NCBI RefSeq assembly: GCF_014201195.1
Contig: NZ_JACHDS010000001.1
Location: 5,270,001-5,334,000 of the forward strand
Origin: Nocardiopsis mwathae
Lineage (GTDB): Bacteria > Actinomycetota > Actinomycetes > Streptosporangiales > Streptosporangiaceae
Direction: 5' to 3'
Length of the DNA: 64,000 bases
Positions 40,907-49,312 of the stretch are shown here, piece by piece; the first letter of the stretch is position 1, and each line of letters opens with the position of its first letter. The position numbers and the translations under genes were made by a program. The notes below the pieces were generated by a model. The model was not told the origin of the DNA, did no database searches, and worked only from the letters and a program-made list of their open reading frames with translations.

Positions 40907-41740
40907 ATGGATTGTGACGAGGAATTCGGCCGTCGACTGCTCTGGTCTGTTGACGTCAAGGGATTCGGGAGCGCGGACGACCAGCGCCAGGCCGATATCC
41001 AGCAAGCCCTGCCGCAGGTCCTCGAAAGAGCCGTGACACGCTCGGGGCTCGACCGCGAAACCTGGGAGATCAACTCCACTGGTGACGGAGAACTCGCAGT
41101 TCTTCCGGCGGATACTCCGGAACCGGTCCTGGTCGACGCGTGCGTCCGGGAACTGGCGGTCGCGCTGCGCCGGTACAACCACGATCTGGTGCCCGAGGCG
41201 CGGCTCCGACTTCGCCTGGCGATCCACCACGGCACCGTGGTCGCCTCGCCCCGCGGCTACCGGGGCAAGGGCATCGTTGCCGTGTCCCGGCTGGTCGACA
41301 GCGACGTGCTGCGACGTGCACTCGCCTCATCCGGCGCCGACCTCGCGATCATCGTCTCCCAGGCGGTCTTCCTGGACACCGTGACGCAGCGGCACACCGG
41401 GCTCGGCGTCGTCGACTTCCGGTGCGTACGCGTGGCGAGCAAGGAGTTCTCCGAAGACGCCTGGATCCATGTCCCCGGCCATGACGTGCACGCGCTGGAT
41501 CTCGGCCCGGCCCCCGGGTCGAACGGGCCCGCCGCCGAGGAGCCCCCGGCCCCGTCGGCGGCCCCGACGGACCGAGGTGACCGATCTGACCAAGGTGACC
41601 GCGGTGCCGCGAAGCGCGCCCCGAAGGCGGGCGGCGGTCCGCGGCACGCGAAGCGCTACCGCGCGGAACACGTGGTGCACAACGAGTTCAACGATCAGGT
41701 CGACGCCTCGAACGGCGTCATCGGCATGCGCTTCGAGTGA
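40907..41740 (+). CDS. Class III nucleotidyl cyclase-like protein with C-terminal homotypic motif
   Basis: A 277-residue protein. Residues 10-180 follow the class III cyclase plan: metal-binding Asp in WSVDVKGFG, second Asp in NSTGDGELAVLP, and LRLRLAIHHGTVVASP before GKGIVAVSRLVD. The Asn expected four residues before the conserved Arg (VNxAxRL) is Val, so substrate handling differs from classic adenylate cyclases; PycC pyrimidine cyclases are a possible comparison. A disordered linker (185-250) leads to the last residues NEFNDQVDASNGVIGM, which match a segment of the next protein. AAGGAGG precedes ATG 40907. It is the first of four tightly spaced genes. Confidence 0.7.
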   Translation: MDCDEEFGRRLLWSVDVKGFGSADDQRQADIQQALPQVLERAVTRSGLDRETWEINSTGDGELAVLPADTPEPVLVDACVRELAVALRRYNHDLVPEARLRLRLAIHHGTVVASPRGYRGKGIVAVSRLVDSDVLRRALASSGADLAIIVSQAVFLDTVTQRHTGLGVVDFRCVRVASKEFSEDAWIHVPGHDVHALDLGPAPGSNGPAAEEPPAPSAAPTDRGDRSDQGDRGAAKRAPKAGGGPRHAKRYRAEHVVHNEFNDQVDASNGVIGMRFE

Positions 41741-41751
41741 GGGGGGAACGG

Positions 41752-44091
41752 GTGGCCGAAGAACCGTCCCGGGAGGGCGGGAACGACAGCCCGGTTGATG
41801 CCGCGCGTCCGAGTGCGGCCGCGGACGGCGCGGACGGGAATCGCAAGGAGCCGGCGGAGCAGAAGGATCAGAAGAAGGACGAGAAAAAGCAGCGGAAGAG
41901 CAGCGAGGACGCTCAGGGCGCCGCCGCTGCGCCGGACGAACAGGAGCCGGACGCCGACGGCGCCGGGGACTCTCCGGAGAGCGACCTCGGGCCCAACGAG
42001 CGCGCCGACCGGATGTTCGCGGTCAACAACTACTTCAACGGTCCGGTCAGCGCCGGGGACAGCACGATCGGGATCGCCACGGGAACGGGCCGTCCTGCGG
42101 CGGCCAGGATCACCGGGCGCCTCAAGGAAGACGACATCCACGCCGCACTGCGGCACATGGTCCGTCCCGACCCGTACGGGCAGGCCAGGGAAGAGCTGCG
42201 CACGGCCCACCTCGTCGTCCTCACGGGCGACCCCGGCCTCGGCCGGCGCACCAGTGCGATCGCGCTGATCCGCGACGTGACGGACGGCCTCGTCGTCGTG
42301 CTGTCACCGTCGATGTCCCTCCAGGAGCTGACCGAGCGCGCCTACACACGGGGCCGGGGCTACATCGTCCTCGACTGGTTCGGCGGTCAGGGGCCCGGCC
42401 CCCTCCAAGAGCGCGACTTCCACTGGAAGGCGCTGCGCGACCGGGTCACAGACACCGGTGCCCACTTGGTCATCACGACCGCGTCACGTCCCGGAGCGGT
42501 GTCGGCCGAATCGGTGGCGCACATTCCCTGGCGCAGGCCGGAGACCGGCCGCGTCCTGCGCGAACGGCTCGGCGGCGAGATCACCGACGAGGCCACCAAC
42601 ACGGTGGCCGCGGCCGTCCCCAACGAGTGCACCATGGCCGACCTCGTCGAGGTCGCCAACCGGCTGGCCCGAGGCGAGGCACCCGGAGCCGCGGTGACCG
42701 AGGTGTTCCGGGAAGCCGACCGGTACCGGATCGGGCAGTGGTTCGGAGCTGAGCACTCCGATCCGCCGGATCCGCCGACAGCCGAACACGCCGGTGACCA
42801 CGACAGCGGCCGCCGACGCACCCGCGACGAGATCGTCGAGATCACCGCCCTCGCGTTCCTGCTGGGGATGAAACAGCGCGACATCGAGACGACGGCGCAG
42901 CGCCTCACCGCCGCCCTCGCCACCCGGATGCCGCCTCCCGCGCGGCCGACCGCGGGCTGCCAGGCCCCCCAGCCGCCTCCGCCCGGCCAGGATGTGCTGC
43001 CCCAGCGGCGCATCGGCCGCTTCTCCCACGAGCTGGTCCGGGTCGAACACCACCGCGTAGGCGGCGCCGTGTACCGGATACCGGTGTTCCTGGAGGCGAA
43101 TGACCGTGTCGAGGTCCTCCGCGAACTGTGGGAACGCTTCGACGTCCGCTTCTGGGACGCCGTGCGGGCCTGGATCGACGCTCTCGTCGCCGAGCAGCGG
43201 TTCCGTGTCCCCGCGGCCGAGGGCCTGGCGACGCTCGCCGTCAGCGCCCTGGACGAGGTCGCGGAGACCTACCTCGAACCGTGGTCGCAGGGCGCCGCCG
43301 GCTGGGCGGGCCAGATCACCGCGACCTACGTCCTGTGGGTGATGTGCGGCGACGACCGGCTCGCGCCCGCGGCGTTGCGCACAGCGGTCCAGTGGACCAC
43401 CGAGGGGACGGACGAGCAGCGGGAGACCGGAGTGCTCGCCTGGAGCGGGGCACTGGGCGTGCGCTTTCTCTCCGAGGCGATGCGGCAGCTCAAGCAGATC
43501 ATCGAGGACGCGACCGACCCGGTTCGACCGCCGGTCCGCAACATCCCGGTGGCCCTCGGCCTGGACGCCGCCATCGCCCTGGGTGCGCTGTTCGGAACCC
43601 TCACCGACCAGGAGCAGAGCGTCGGGGAACTGCTCCGGGGGGTGGAGAAGCTGCTCCGCAGCACCCGTCCGCATGATCGGACACGCCACCGCCACGCGCT
43701 CGTCCTGCGTGCAGCCCTGTCCGTGCTGACCGTCCGGTCCGCCCGCAATGACGCACCCGCCGTCGCCCTCCACATCGACCGCGACCCCACCGTCATCCCG
43801 CAGGTGGTGGCCCTGTGGGCGGCTGTCATCGTGCATCGGCGGGTACGGCGCGACGCCATCATCGCGCTCTGGAGGACGCTGTGCGCCCTGCGGAGGCTGA
43901 GCGCGGAGGCCGACGCGCGCAGCAGGGAGCTCGTCGCGTCCCTGGCCGACGTCCTTCCGCGTGACGAGCACGAGGACTTCCGCGCCGCCTTCACGGCCAT
44001 CGCCCGTCGGCCTGACGAAGACCGGCAGTTCGCCGACGACATCCTCGCCATCCTGCTCGGGGCCATCGACCCGAGCACGTCCACGGCTTAG
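41752..44091 (+). CDS. P-loop NTPase (STAND/NLR-like) with N-terminal homotypic motif and helical C-terminus
   Basis: A 779-residue protein. A charged, disordered N-terminus (1-85; EQKDQKKDEKKQRKSS) precedes NYFNGPVSAGDSTIGI (94-109), the counterpart of the cyclase C-terminus. The P-loop reads TGDPGLGRRTSA (about 158-169), with Arg at the usual Lys position, Walker B is YIVLDWF (Asp208), and LVITTAS is a sensor strand. From about 290 onwards the protein is alpha-helical and repeat-like, as expected for a sensor scaffold. GTG 41752 has AGGGGGG about 6 nt upstream and lies 11 nt after the cyclase stop. It probably senses a trigger and recruits the cyclase by the shared motif (inference). Confidence 0.7.
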   Translation: MAEEPSREGGNDSPVDAARPSAAADGADGNRKEPAEQKDQKKDEKKQRKSSEDAQGAAAAPDEQEPDADGAGDSPESDLGPNERADRMFAVNNYFNGPVSAGDSTIGIATGTGRPAAARITGRLKEDDIHAALRHMVRPDPYGQAREELRTAHLVVLTGDPGLGRRTSAIALIRDVTDGLVVVLSPSMSLQELTERAYTRGRGYIVLDWFGGQGPGPLQERDFHWKALRDRVTDTGAHLVITTASRPGAVSAESVAHIPWRRPETGRVLRERLGGEITDEATNTVAAAVPNECTMADLVEVANRLARGEAPGAAVTEVFREADRYRIGQWFGAEHSDPPDPPTAEHAGDHDSGRRRTRDEIVEITALAFLLGMKQRDIETTAQRLTAALATRMPPPARPTAGCQAPQPPPPGQDVLPQRRIGRFSHELVRVEHHRVGGAVYRIPVFLEANDRVEVLRELWERFDVRFWDAVRAWIDALVAEQRFRVPAAEGLATLAVSALDEVAETYLEPWSQGAAGWAGQITATYVLWVMCGDDRLAPAALRTAVQWTTEGTDEQRETGVLAWSGALGVRFLSEAMRQLKQIIEDATDPVRPPVRNIPVALGLDAAIALGALFGTLTDQEQSVGELLRGVEKLLRSTRPHDRTRHRHALVLRAALSVLTVRSARNDAPAVALHIDRDPTVIPQVVALWAAVIVHRRVRRDAIIALWRTLCALRRLSAEADARSRELVASLADVLPRDEHEDFRAAFTAIARRPDEDRQFADDILAILLGAIDPSTSTA

Positions 44092-44110
44092 TGAACCGGG
44101 AGAAAAGACG

Positions 44111-45481
44111 ATGAGCATCACCGACGCTGACACGGACACGGACCCGCGTACGCACACTCCCGCGTTCCCGATCGTCGAGCGGCGTGTCCTCCAACCGACC
44201 CCGCGGCGCGGCTTTCTGGGCCTGGGAAGCCGTCGCCGCGACCGCGCGGAGCTGCCGAACCCCGAAGCACACCAGGTGCTGGTTTACCGCACCGGCGGGG
44301 GCTATCTCGTCGACAGCGGCGAGACGCCGCTCGACGACGAGCGCGTGACCTCCGCCGACCACGTGAGCCTGGTCGACCTGGGGCACGACGTCCCCGTGAC
44401 CATCGAGCGCGAGATCCCGTCCGCCGAGGACGCCGGATTCGCCCTCCACATCACGTTCACCTGCACGGTGACCGACGCCGAAGCCGTCGTGCGCGCGGGA
44501 CGCGGGGACGCGCACCGGATCATCGACATCTACCTGCGGAAGTACGAGAAGCTCCACCGGCTCGGCCAGAACCACACGCTCTCCGAGGTCAACACGGTGC
44601 GCGATGTGGTGAGCTCGCAGATCCAGGCCTACACCGAGCTGATGCCGCCGCACATCCCCGGGATGCGTATCGAGTACGCCGGAACGGAGATCGAAACGCC
44701 GGACGTGCTCAAGGAGCACCTCACCAAGCGCCGCGAGACCCTGAACGAGCAGGAGATCCGAAGGAGGGTCACTGCCTTCACCCGCGAGATCATGGCCGAT
44801 CTCAGCGAGTCGATCCAGAACCGCACCATCGAGGCGCTGACCCTGAGTGTGGCCGAAGGAAAGACCAGCCTGGGCGAGCTCGCCGACAAGATCGCCGAGG
44901 AGCGCGACCGCGAGCAGGTGCTGGAGGAGCGGCGGCTCCAGGAGGAGCGTGCCGACGAGCAGGCGCGACGGGAGCGGGAGCGCGAAGACTCCCTGCGCCA
45001 GGAGGCGCGGGAACACGAGCGGGAAGTGTGGGCGCGCGAGGACCGGCACCGGCGGGAGCAGCTGCAGAGGGACGTCCTGACCACCGCGATCCGTTACGGC
45101 CACGGCGACGACGTCCCGATCGACGTTCGCGGGATTCTGGCCGAGCAGCTCGGGACCTCCGCGCCGTTGACGGAGCCGACGGCGGTCGACGCGTCCGCAC
45201 CGGCGAGCGCTCTCCCCGAGGTGAATGCCGATACCGGCTCGGACCGCTCGGCATCGGACCGGTCGGCATCGGACCGGTCGGCATCGGACCGGTCGGCATC
45301 GGACCGGTCGGGCTCGGCTCCCTCGGGCTCAGACCGGTCGCCCGGCGATGGCTCTGCTGCGGAACACGAGGCGAACGATCGCGTCAACGGCAGCCGCCCC
45401 AGCCGCAGCGAGCGCAATGTTCGCGCCGACCGCGACGAGCGCGAGTCCTTCGACATCCGAGAGGACGACCATGACGAGTGA
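44111..45481 (+). CDS. SPFH/band-7-like coiled-coil protein
   Basis: A 456-residue protein. Residues about 60-200 resemble an SPFH (stomatin/flotillin) beta-alpha domain (DHVSLVDLGHDVPVTIEREI, FALHITFTCTVTDAEAVVRAGRGDA). A long charged coiled coil follows (250-330: EERDREQVLEERRLQEERADEQARR), then a disordered tail with SDRSA repeats. No transmembrane helix is visible, so it would be a peripheral scaffold that may oligomerise on the membrane. GGGAGAAAA precedes ATG 44111, 19 nt after the NTPase stop. Its last codons overlap the next gene by 11 nt, so translation is coupled. Confidence 0.7.
   Translation: MSITDADTDTDPRTHTPAFPIVERRVLQPTPRRGFLGLGSRRRDRAELPNPEAHQVLVYRTGGGYLVDSGETPLDDERVTSADHVSLVDLGHDVPVTIEREIPSAEDAGFALHITFTCTVTDAEAVVRAGRGDAHRIIDIYLRKYEKLHRLGQNHTLSEVNTVRDVVSSQIQAYTELMPPHIPGMRIEYAGTEIETPDVLKEHLTKRRETLNEQEIRRRVTAFTREIMADLSESIQNRTIEALTLSVAEGKTSLGELADKIAEERDREQVLEERRLQEERADEQARREREREDSLRQEAREHEREVWAREDRHRREQLQRDVLTTAIRYGHGDDVPIDVRGILAEQLGTSAPLTEPTAVDASAPASALPEVNADTGSDRSASDRSASDRSASDRSASDRSGSAPSGSDRSPGDGSAAEHEANDRVNGSRPSRSERNVRADRDERESFDIREDDHDE
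45241..45315 (+). repeat. Five tandem 15-bp units encoding SDRSA repeats
   Basis: Units of ggaccggtcggcatc (start 45241, 45256, 45271, 45286, 45301) are nearly identical; the first and last differ by one to three bases. They keep the reading frame and lengthen the disordered tail of the SPFH-like protein in five-residue steps, so copy number could vary between strains. Confidence 0.85.
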
Positions 45482-46859
45482 CTCCGCGACGCGCTCGACG
45501 CCTCTCCCCCCGCCCTCGTCACATCCGCCGCCCGACCAGGCCCCGCCGCCGTACCGGCCGGCCGCGCCGGACACCGGCTGGGGAAGACAGGTGCGCAGAC
45601 TCACGGGCGTCAGCGAGGAGCTCCTCGACTGGCATCCCGGCGAACGCGCCCGCTACACCAGGCAGGGCCTGGTCATCCTCGGGACCGCGTGCATGGCGGG
45701 ACTGGCCGCGCTGATCGGCCTCGGCCGGTTCACCCCCACACCCTGGCCCCTGCTGATACCGCTCGCCCTGTTCTGGGCCGCCCTGATCCTCGCCCTGGAC
45801 TGCTGGCTGGTGTCCACCACCCATGGGACGGCCGGAGCCATGAAGCTGCGGGTGCTGGCCGGGCGTATCGCGCTGGCCGTCCTCATCGGCTTCGTCGTCG
45901 CCGAGCCGCTGCTCCTGTACGTCTTCCAACCCGCGATCGAACGGGAGGTCGCGCGGACCTCCCAGGACGAGGTGGACGCCTACGCCTCGATGCTGCGGCG
46001 CTGCAACCCGGCCTCAGGAGAGAAGGTCGATGACCCGGAGTGCGCCGACCACCTCATCACGGTGTCCGACTCGACGTTCCTCTCGGTGCGAGAGGAGCTC
46101 GACTCGGCCACGGAAGAACGCGATGACCTCGCCGAACGGATCGGGGAGATCGAGAGCACGCTCGCGACAAAGAACGACCTGGCGCGACGCGAGTGCAACG
46201 GCACGGAGGGGGACGGCCTCACCGGCCGCACCGGCGAGGGGCCGAACTGCCAGCGTCTCCGACAGGAGGCCGACGACTACCGGTCGGACAGCCGACTCGA
46301 CGAACACCAGCGTCGGCTCCTCGAACTCGACGGAACCGTGGACTCCCTGGAGAACAAGGTCGGTGAGGCGTCCGGCACCTACGAGAGCGCGCTGACCAGG
46401 CAGATCGACGACAAGATCACGGCACGCGCCGACGAGGGCGGCGACGCCGGCATCTTGGAGGAGATGGACGCGCTGCACCGGCTCTCCCAGAACAGCGTGT
46501 ATGTGTTCATCGGGGAGTGGGCGCTGCGCCTGCTCCTCATCACCGTCGACGCGCTGCCCGTCCTGACCAAGCTGCTCGGCGGCGTGAGCGCCTACGACCG
46601 ACTGTGGTCGCGCCAGCGCCGCCAGGAGTCCGACCTCTACGAGAAGGAGCTCGAACTCCGGTACCGCCGCGAGACCGACGAGAAGGACGAGGAACTCCGC
46701 ACCCGGGAGATGGCTCGGGAACGTCACATCCGCCGCACCGACCTCCTGGCCCACACCGACCGTGCCCAAAGCGGCGCCGACCTCAACACCCAGATCGATG
46801 TCCTCGCCGCAAGGTTCCGCGGCGATGCCCCCACAGCGGCCGACGACAGTCCCCGCTGA
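45471..46859 (+). CDS. DUF4407 membrane protein
   Basis: A 462-residue protein. A Pro-rich cytoplasmic N-terminus is followed by three close transmembrane helices (LVILGTACMAGLAALIGLG, WPLLIPLALFWAALILALDC, IALAVLIGFVVAEPLLLYVF). A long coiled-coil region (about 160-320) and a fourth helix (WALRLLLITVDALPVLTKLL) come next, then a charged cytoplasmic coil. This is the DUF4407 layout; the function is unknown. The ATG overlaps the SPFH-like gene by 11 nt. A hairpin terminator follows at 46896, so it closes the operon. As the only integral membrane protein of the four it is a candidate effector or anchor. Confidence 0.8.
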   Translation: MTSDSATRSTPLPPPSSHPPPDQAPPPYRPAAPDTGWGRQVRRLTGVSEELLDWHPGERARYTRQGLVILGTACMAGLAALIGLGRFTPTPWPLLIPLALFWAALILALDCWLVSTTHGTAGAMKLRVLAGRIALAVLIGFVVAEPLLLYVFQPAIEREVARTSQDEVDAYASMLRRCNPASGEKVDDPECADHLITVSDSTFLSVREELDSATEERDDLAERIGEIESTLATKNDLARRECNGTEGDGLTGRTGEGPNCQRLRQEADDYRSDSRLDEHQRRLLELDGTVDSLENKVGEASGTYESALTRQIDDKITARADEGGDAGILEEMDALHRLSQNSVYVFIGEWALRLLLITVDALPVLTKLLGGVSAYDRLWSRQRRQESDLYEKELELRYRRETDEKDEELRTREMARERHIRRTDLLAHTDRAQSGADLNTQIDVLAARFRGDAPTAADDSPR

Positions 46860-46895
46860 TCACGGGTTCCCCTGAGTCGGCCGCTGACCACGTAA

Positions 46896-46929
46896 ATGGC
46901 CCTCGTTCCCCAACAGGACCGAGGGCCAT
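46896..46929 (+). terminator. Terminator of the cyclase-NTPase-SPFH-DUF4407 operon
   Basis: ATGGCCCTCG / CGAGGGCCAT, perfect 10-bp stem with a 14-nt loop, 37 nt downstream of the DUF4407 stop. Confidence 0.7.
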
Positions 46930-47063
46930 GTGCCGATCGCGGCCCGATACAGCCGGTCGCGTCGATGGCGAACGGGACCGTCATCACCTGAGCGGCCCCA
47001 CGTGGCCGGCTGACCCCCTGGGCCGCCACTGGGCGCGCCAGGGCGTTCGGGGCGCGCTTCGGG

Positions 47064-48287
47064 TCAGGGGCGGCCGAGGAGCAGGGAGACGTTGTGGCCG
47101 CCGAAGCCGAAGGAGTTGACGAGGGCGCTGTCCCAGTGGCCGGGGCGGGCTGTGCCTGTGACGACGTCGAGGCCGACGTCGGGGTCGAGGTCCTGCACGT
47201 TGCGGGTTGGTGGCACGGTGCCGTCGCGCAGAGAGAGGAGCGCGGCGATGGCACTCAGGGCGCCGGATGCGCCGAGGAGGTGCCCGGTCATGGATTTGGT
47301 GGCGGTCACCGCGGGGTGGGTGCCCAGCGCGGCGGCGATCGCGTGGGCTTCCGCCACGTCACCCTGCGGTGTGGAGGTGGCGTGGGCGTGCACAATGCCC
47401 ACGTCGCCCGGGGCCGTGTCCGCATCGCGGAGCGATCGCCGGATGGCGCGCACCTGCCCGGCCGCGTCGGATGCCGTGATGTGGGAGGCGCTGGAGCTGA
47501 TGCCGGCGCCGAGCAGTCGGCCGTGGGGCGCCTCCACGCCGCGGGCGCGCGCGTGGTCGGCCCGCTCCAGGACGACGATCGCGGCGCCCTCGCCCAGGAC
47601 GAAGCCGTTGCGCCCGGTGTCGAAGGGGCGGCAGGCGTGCGTGGGGTCCTCGTTGTCGGGCGACAGCGCCATCATGCGGGCGAAGGCGGCCATGGTCAGG
47701 GGCAGGACACTCGCCTCCACGCCGCCGGCGATGACCATGTCGGCGCGCCCGGCGCGAATGAGGTCGAGACCGAGGGCGAGGGCTTCGGCCCCGGAGGCGC
47801 AAGCGCTCACGGGGGCGTGCACGCCGGCGAGGGCACCGAACTCCAGGCTCACCCAGGCGGCGGGGCCGTTGGCCATCAGCATGGGCACCGCGTAGGGGGA
47901 GACGCGCCGGGGGCCGCCGGTCGCCAGGACGCGGTTCTGGTCGAGGAGTGAGCCGACGCCGCCGATGCCGGTTCCGATCGCCACGGCCAGGCGCTCAGGG
48001 TCCACGTCGGGTGTCCCTGCGTCGGCCCAGGCATCGCGGGCGGTGGCGAGCGCCATCTGCTCGCAGCGGTCGAGCTTGCGGGCCGCAGTGCGCTCCAGGG
48101 ACGCAGCGGGGTCGTTTCGCAGCTGGGCGGCGATGCGGACCGGAAGGTCCTCCGCCCAGTCCTCCTTGAGCTCGTCGATGCCGTTCTCGGCCGCCCGCAT
48201 GGCCGACCAGGTCGCGGTGACATCGGCTCCGAGGGGCGTCATCGCGCCCAGGCCCGTCACCCAGGCGTCAGTGGTGCTCGACTGCAT
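47064..48287 (-). CDS. fabF: Beta-ketoacyl-ACP synthase II
   Basis: A 407-residue condensing enzyme of the FabF group. The nucleophile Cys is in SACASGAEAL, and the two catalytic His are in HAHATSTPQGD and KSMTGHLLGASG. VTGLGAMTPLG opens and VNSFGFGGHNVSLLL closes the protein as usual. It elongates acyl-ACP with malonyl-ACP in the cytoplasm. It is divergent from a TetR gene with shared operators, which suggests controlled expression rather than the constitutive fab operon. No ACP or KR gene is adjacent, so it might serve a specialised fatty acid or polyketide. Confidence 0.9.
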   Translation of the reverse strand: MQSSTTDAWVTGLGAMTPLGADVTATWSAMRAAENGIDELKEDWAEDLPVRIAAQLRNDPAASLERTAARKLDRCEQMALATARDAWADAGTPDVDPERLAVAIGTGIGGVGSLLDQNRVLATGGPRRVSPYAVPMLMANGPAAWVSLEFGALAGVHAPVSACASGAEALALGLDLIRAGRADMVIAGGVEASVLPLTMAAFARMMALSPDNEDPTHACRPFDTGRNGFVLGEGAAIVVLERADHARARGVEAPHGRLLGAGISSSASHITASDAAGQVRAIRRSLRDADTAPGDVGIVHAHATSTPQGDVAEAHAIAAALGTHPAVTATKSMTGHLLGASGALSAIAALLSLRDGTVPPTRNVQDLDPDVGLDVVTGTARPGHWDSALVNSFGFGGHNVSLLLGRP

Positions 48288-48302
48288 GGTCGTGGACGCT
48301 AT

Positions 48303-48331
48303 CCAACATACTGGTTGGTTTGCAATCCAAC
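48303..48331. promoter_or_regulatory. TetR operator near the fabF-like start
   Basis: CCAAC-atactg-GTTGG, followed by tttgcaat and a third CCAAC. The ACTGGTTGG core also occurs in the site at 48413. It lies 16 bp upstream of the fabF-like start codon. Confidence 0.6.
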
Positions 48332-48412
48332 TTCACGCGCCCACCATCCTGTTCTCAGGAGGTTTGCCCTGACTTGGCCGAGTCTTTGCGCTCGCTCATG
48401 TGGTAGTGAAAA

Positions 48413-48424
48413 CCAACTGGTTGG
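48413..48424. promoter_or_regulatory. TetR operator near the tetR start
   Basis: CCAAC-TG-GTTGG, with ACTGGTTGG shared with the site at 48303. A TAGCCT -10-like element at 48437-48442 lies 7 bp before ATG 48449, which suggests a leaderless mRNA and repression from the -35 region. Confidence 0.6.
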
Positions 48425-48448
48425 ATGGACATGCGCTAGCCTCTTGGT

Positions 48449-49021
48449 ATGCCGATGAGGAGCCGCTCGGAAGACACCCGGGCCCGATTGCTGGCGGCCG
48501 CCCGCTCCGAGTTCGCCGCGCACGGCATGAGCGGCGCGCGCGTCGACCGCATCGCCGAGCACGCCGGAGTGAACAAGGAACGTATCTACGGCCACTTCGG
48601 CAGCAAGGAGTGCCTGTTCGCCGCCGTGGTCGCGGAGGCTCTCAGCGAGCACGCCGCCAAGGTCGGACTCCCGTGCGGAGACCCCGGTGAGTTCGCGGGG
48701 CGGGTCTTCGATTTCCATCGGGAGAACCCTGAGCTGACGAGGCTGATGATGTGGGAGGCGCTCCACTACGGGGCCGGCCCTCTCCCCGACGAGGACCTTC
48801 GGCGCGGGCACTACGCACGCAAGGCCGCGGCCCTGGCCGAGGCGACCGGCGCCCCACTCGACGACAGGGCGGCCGCGAGCACCTTTCTGGCCGTCATCGG
48901 CATCGCCGTCTGGCCACTCGCCTTTCCCCAGATGACGCGCCTCGTCCTGGGGTCCAACGCGGAGGACCCGGCGCATCTGCGCGCCTACGTCGTATCCCTG
49001 GCCCGGAAGCTGTCGGCCTGA
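48449..49021 (+). CDS. TetR-family regulator
   Basis: A 190-residue repressor. The N-terminal helix-turn-helix is standard: RARLLAAARSEFAAHGMSGARVDRIAEHAGVNKERIYGHFGSKECLF. The helical ligand domain (60-185) carries EFAGRVFDFHRENPELTRLMMWE, the C-terminal pattern of the TetR group often paired with fatty-acid or polyketide genes. It is divergent from the fabF-like gene, with two operators between, and probably represses both genes. ATG 48449 or 48455 is the start. Confidence 0.9.
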   Translation: MPMRSRSEDTRARLLAAARSEFAAHGMSGARVDRIAEHAGVNKERIYGHFGSKECLFAAVVAEALSEHAAKVGLPCGDPGEFAGRVFDFHRENPELTRLMMWEALHYGAGPLPDEDLRRGHYARKAAALAEATGAPLDDRAAASTFLAVIGIAVWPLAFPQMTRLVLGSNAEDPAHLRAYVVSLARKLSA

Positions 49022-49077
49022 CCCCTGGGGCGGGGGCGGCAGCCCTTTCCGACGGGGACCTGCCCACACACGATGAA

Positions 49078-49103
49078 GCCCCCGAAGCCTCGGCATCGGG
49101 GGC
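49078..49103. terminator. Hairpin between convergent tetR and DUF397 genes
   Basis: GCCCCCGA / TCGGGGGC, perfect 8-bp stem with a 10-nt loop. Confidence 0.6.
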
Positions 49104-49117
49104 GTCAGCGGCAGGGG

Positions 49118-49303
49118 CTAGAAGCGCCCTTTCCGGAGCGTGCGAAGGAAGGCGCGCCACTCGGCGGCCCCGAAGGTGAGATGGCCGAGGGAGCGGTTCT
49201 GCGTGTCGCGGATGGCCGCGCCGTGGGGAAGGTCGGCCACCTCGACGCACGCGCTCTCGTTGGGGCTGTAGCTGGACTTGCGGAAGTTCAGTGCTGAACG
49301 CAT
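49118..49303 (-). CDS. DUF397 protein
   Basis: A 61-residue protein with the DUF397 plan: FRKSSYSPNESACVEVADLPHGAAIRDTQN and FGAAEWRAFLRTLRKG. In actinomycetes this small protein is usually encoded next to an XRE-DUF5753 regulator and takes part in developmental control (as with BldB-like/Scr pairs; the mechanism is not established). Here it is directly downstream of such a gene, but that partner is truncated (49313-49930). Confidence 0.88.
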   Translation of the reverse strand: MRSALNFRKSSYSPNESACVEVADLPHGAAIRDTQNRSLGHLTFGAAEWRAFLRTLRKGRF

Positions 49304-49312
49304 CTTGCCTCG

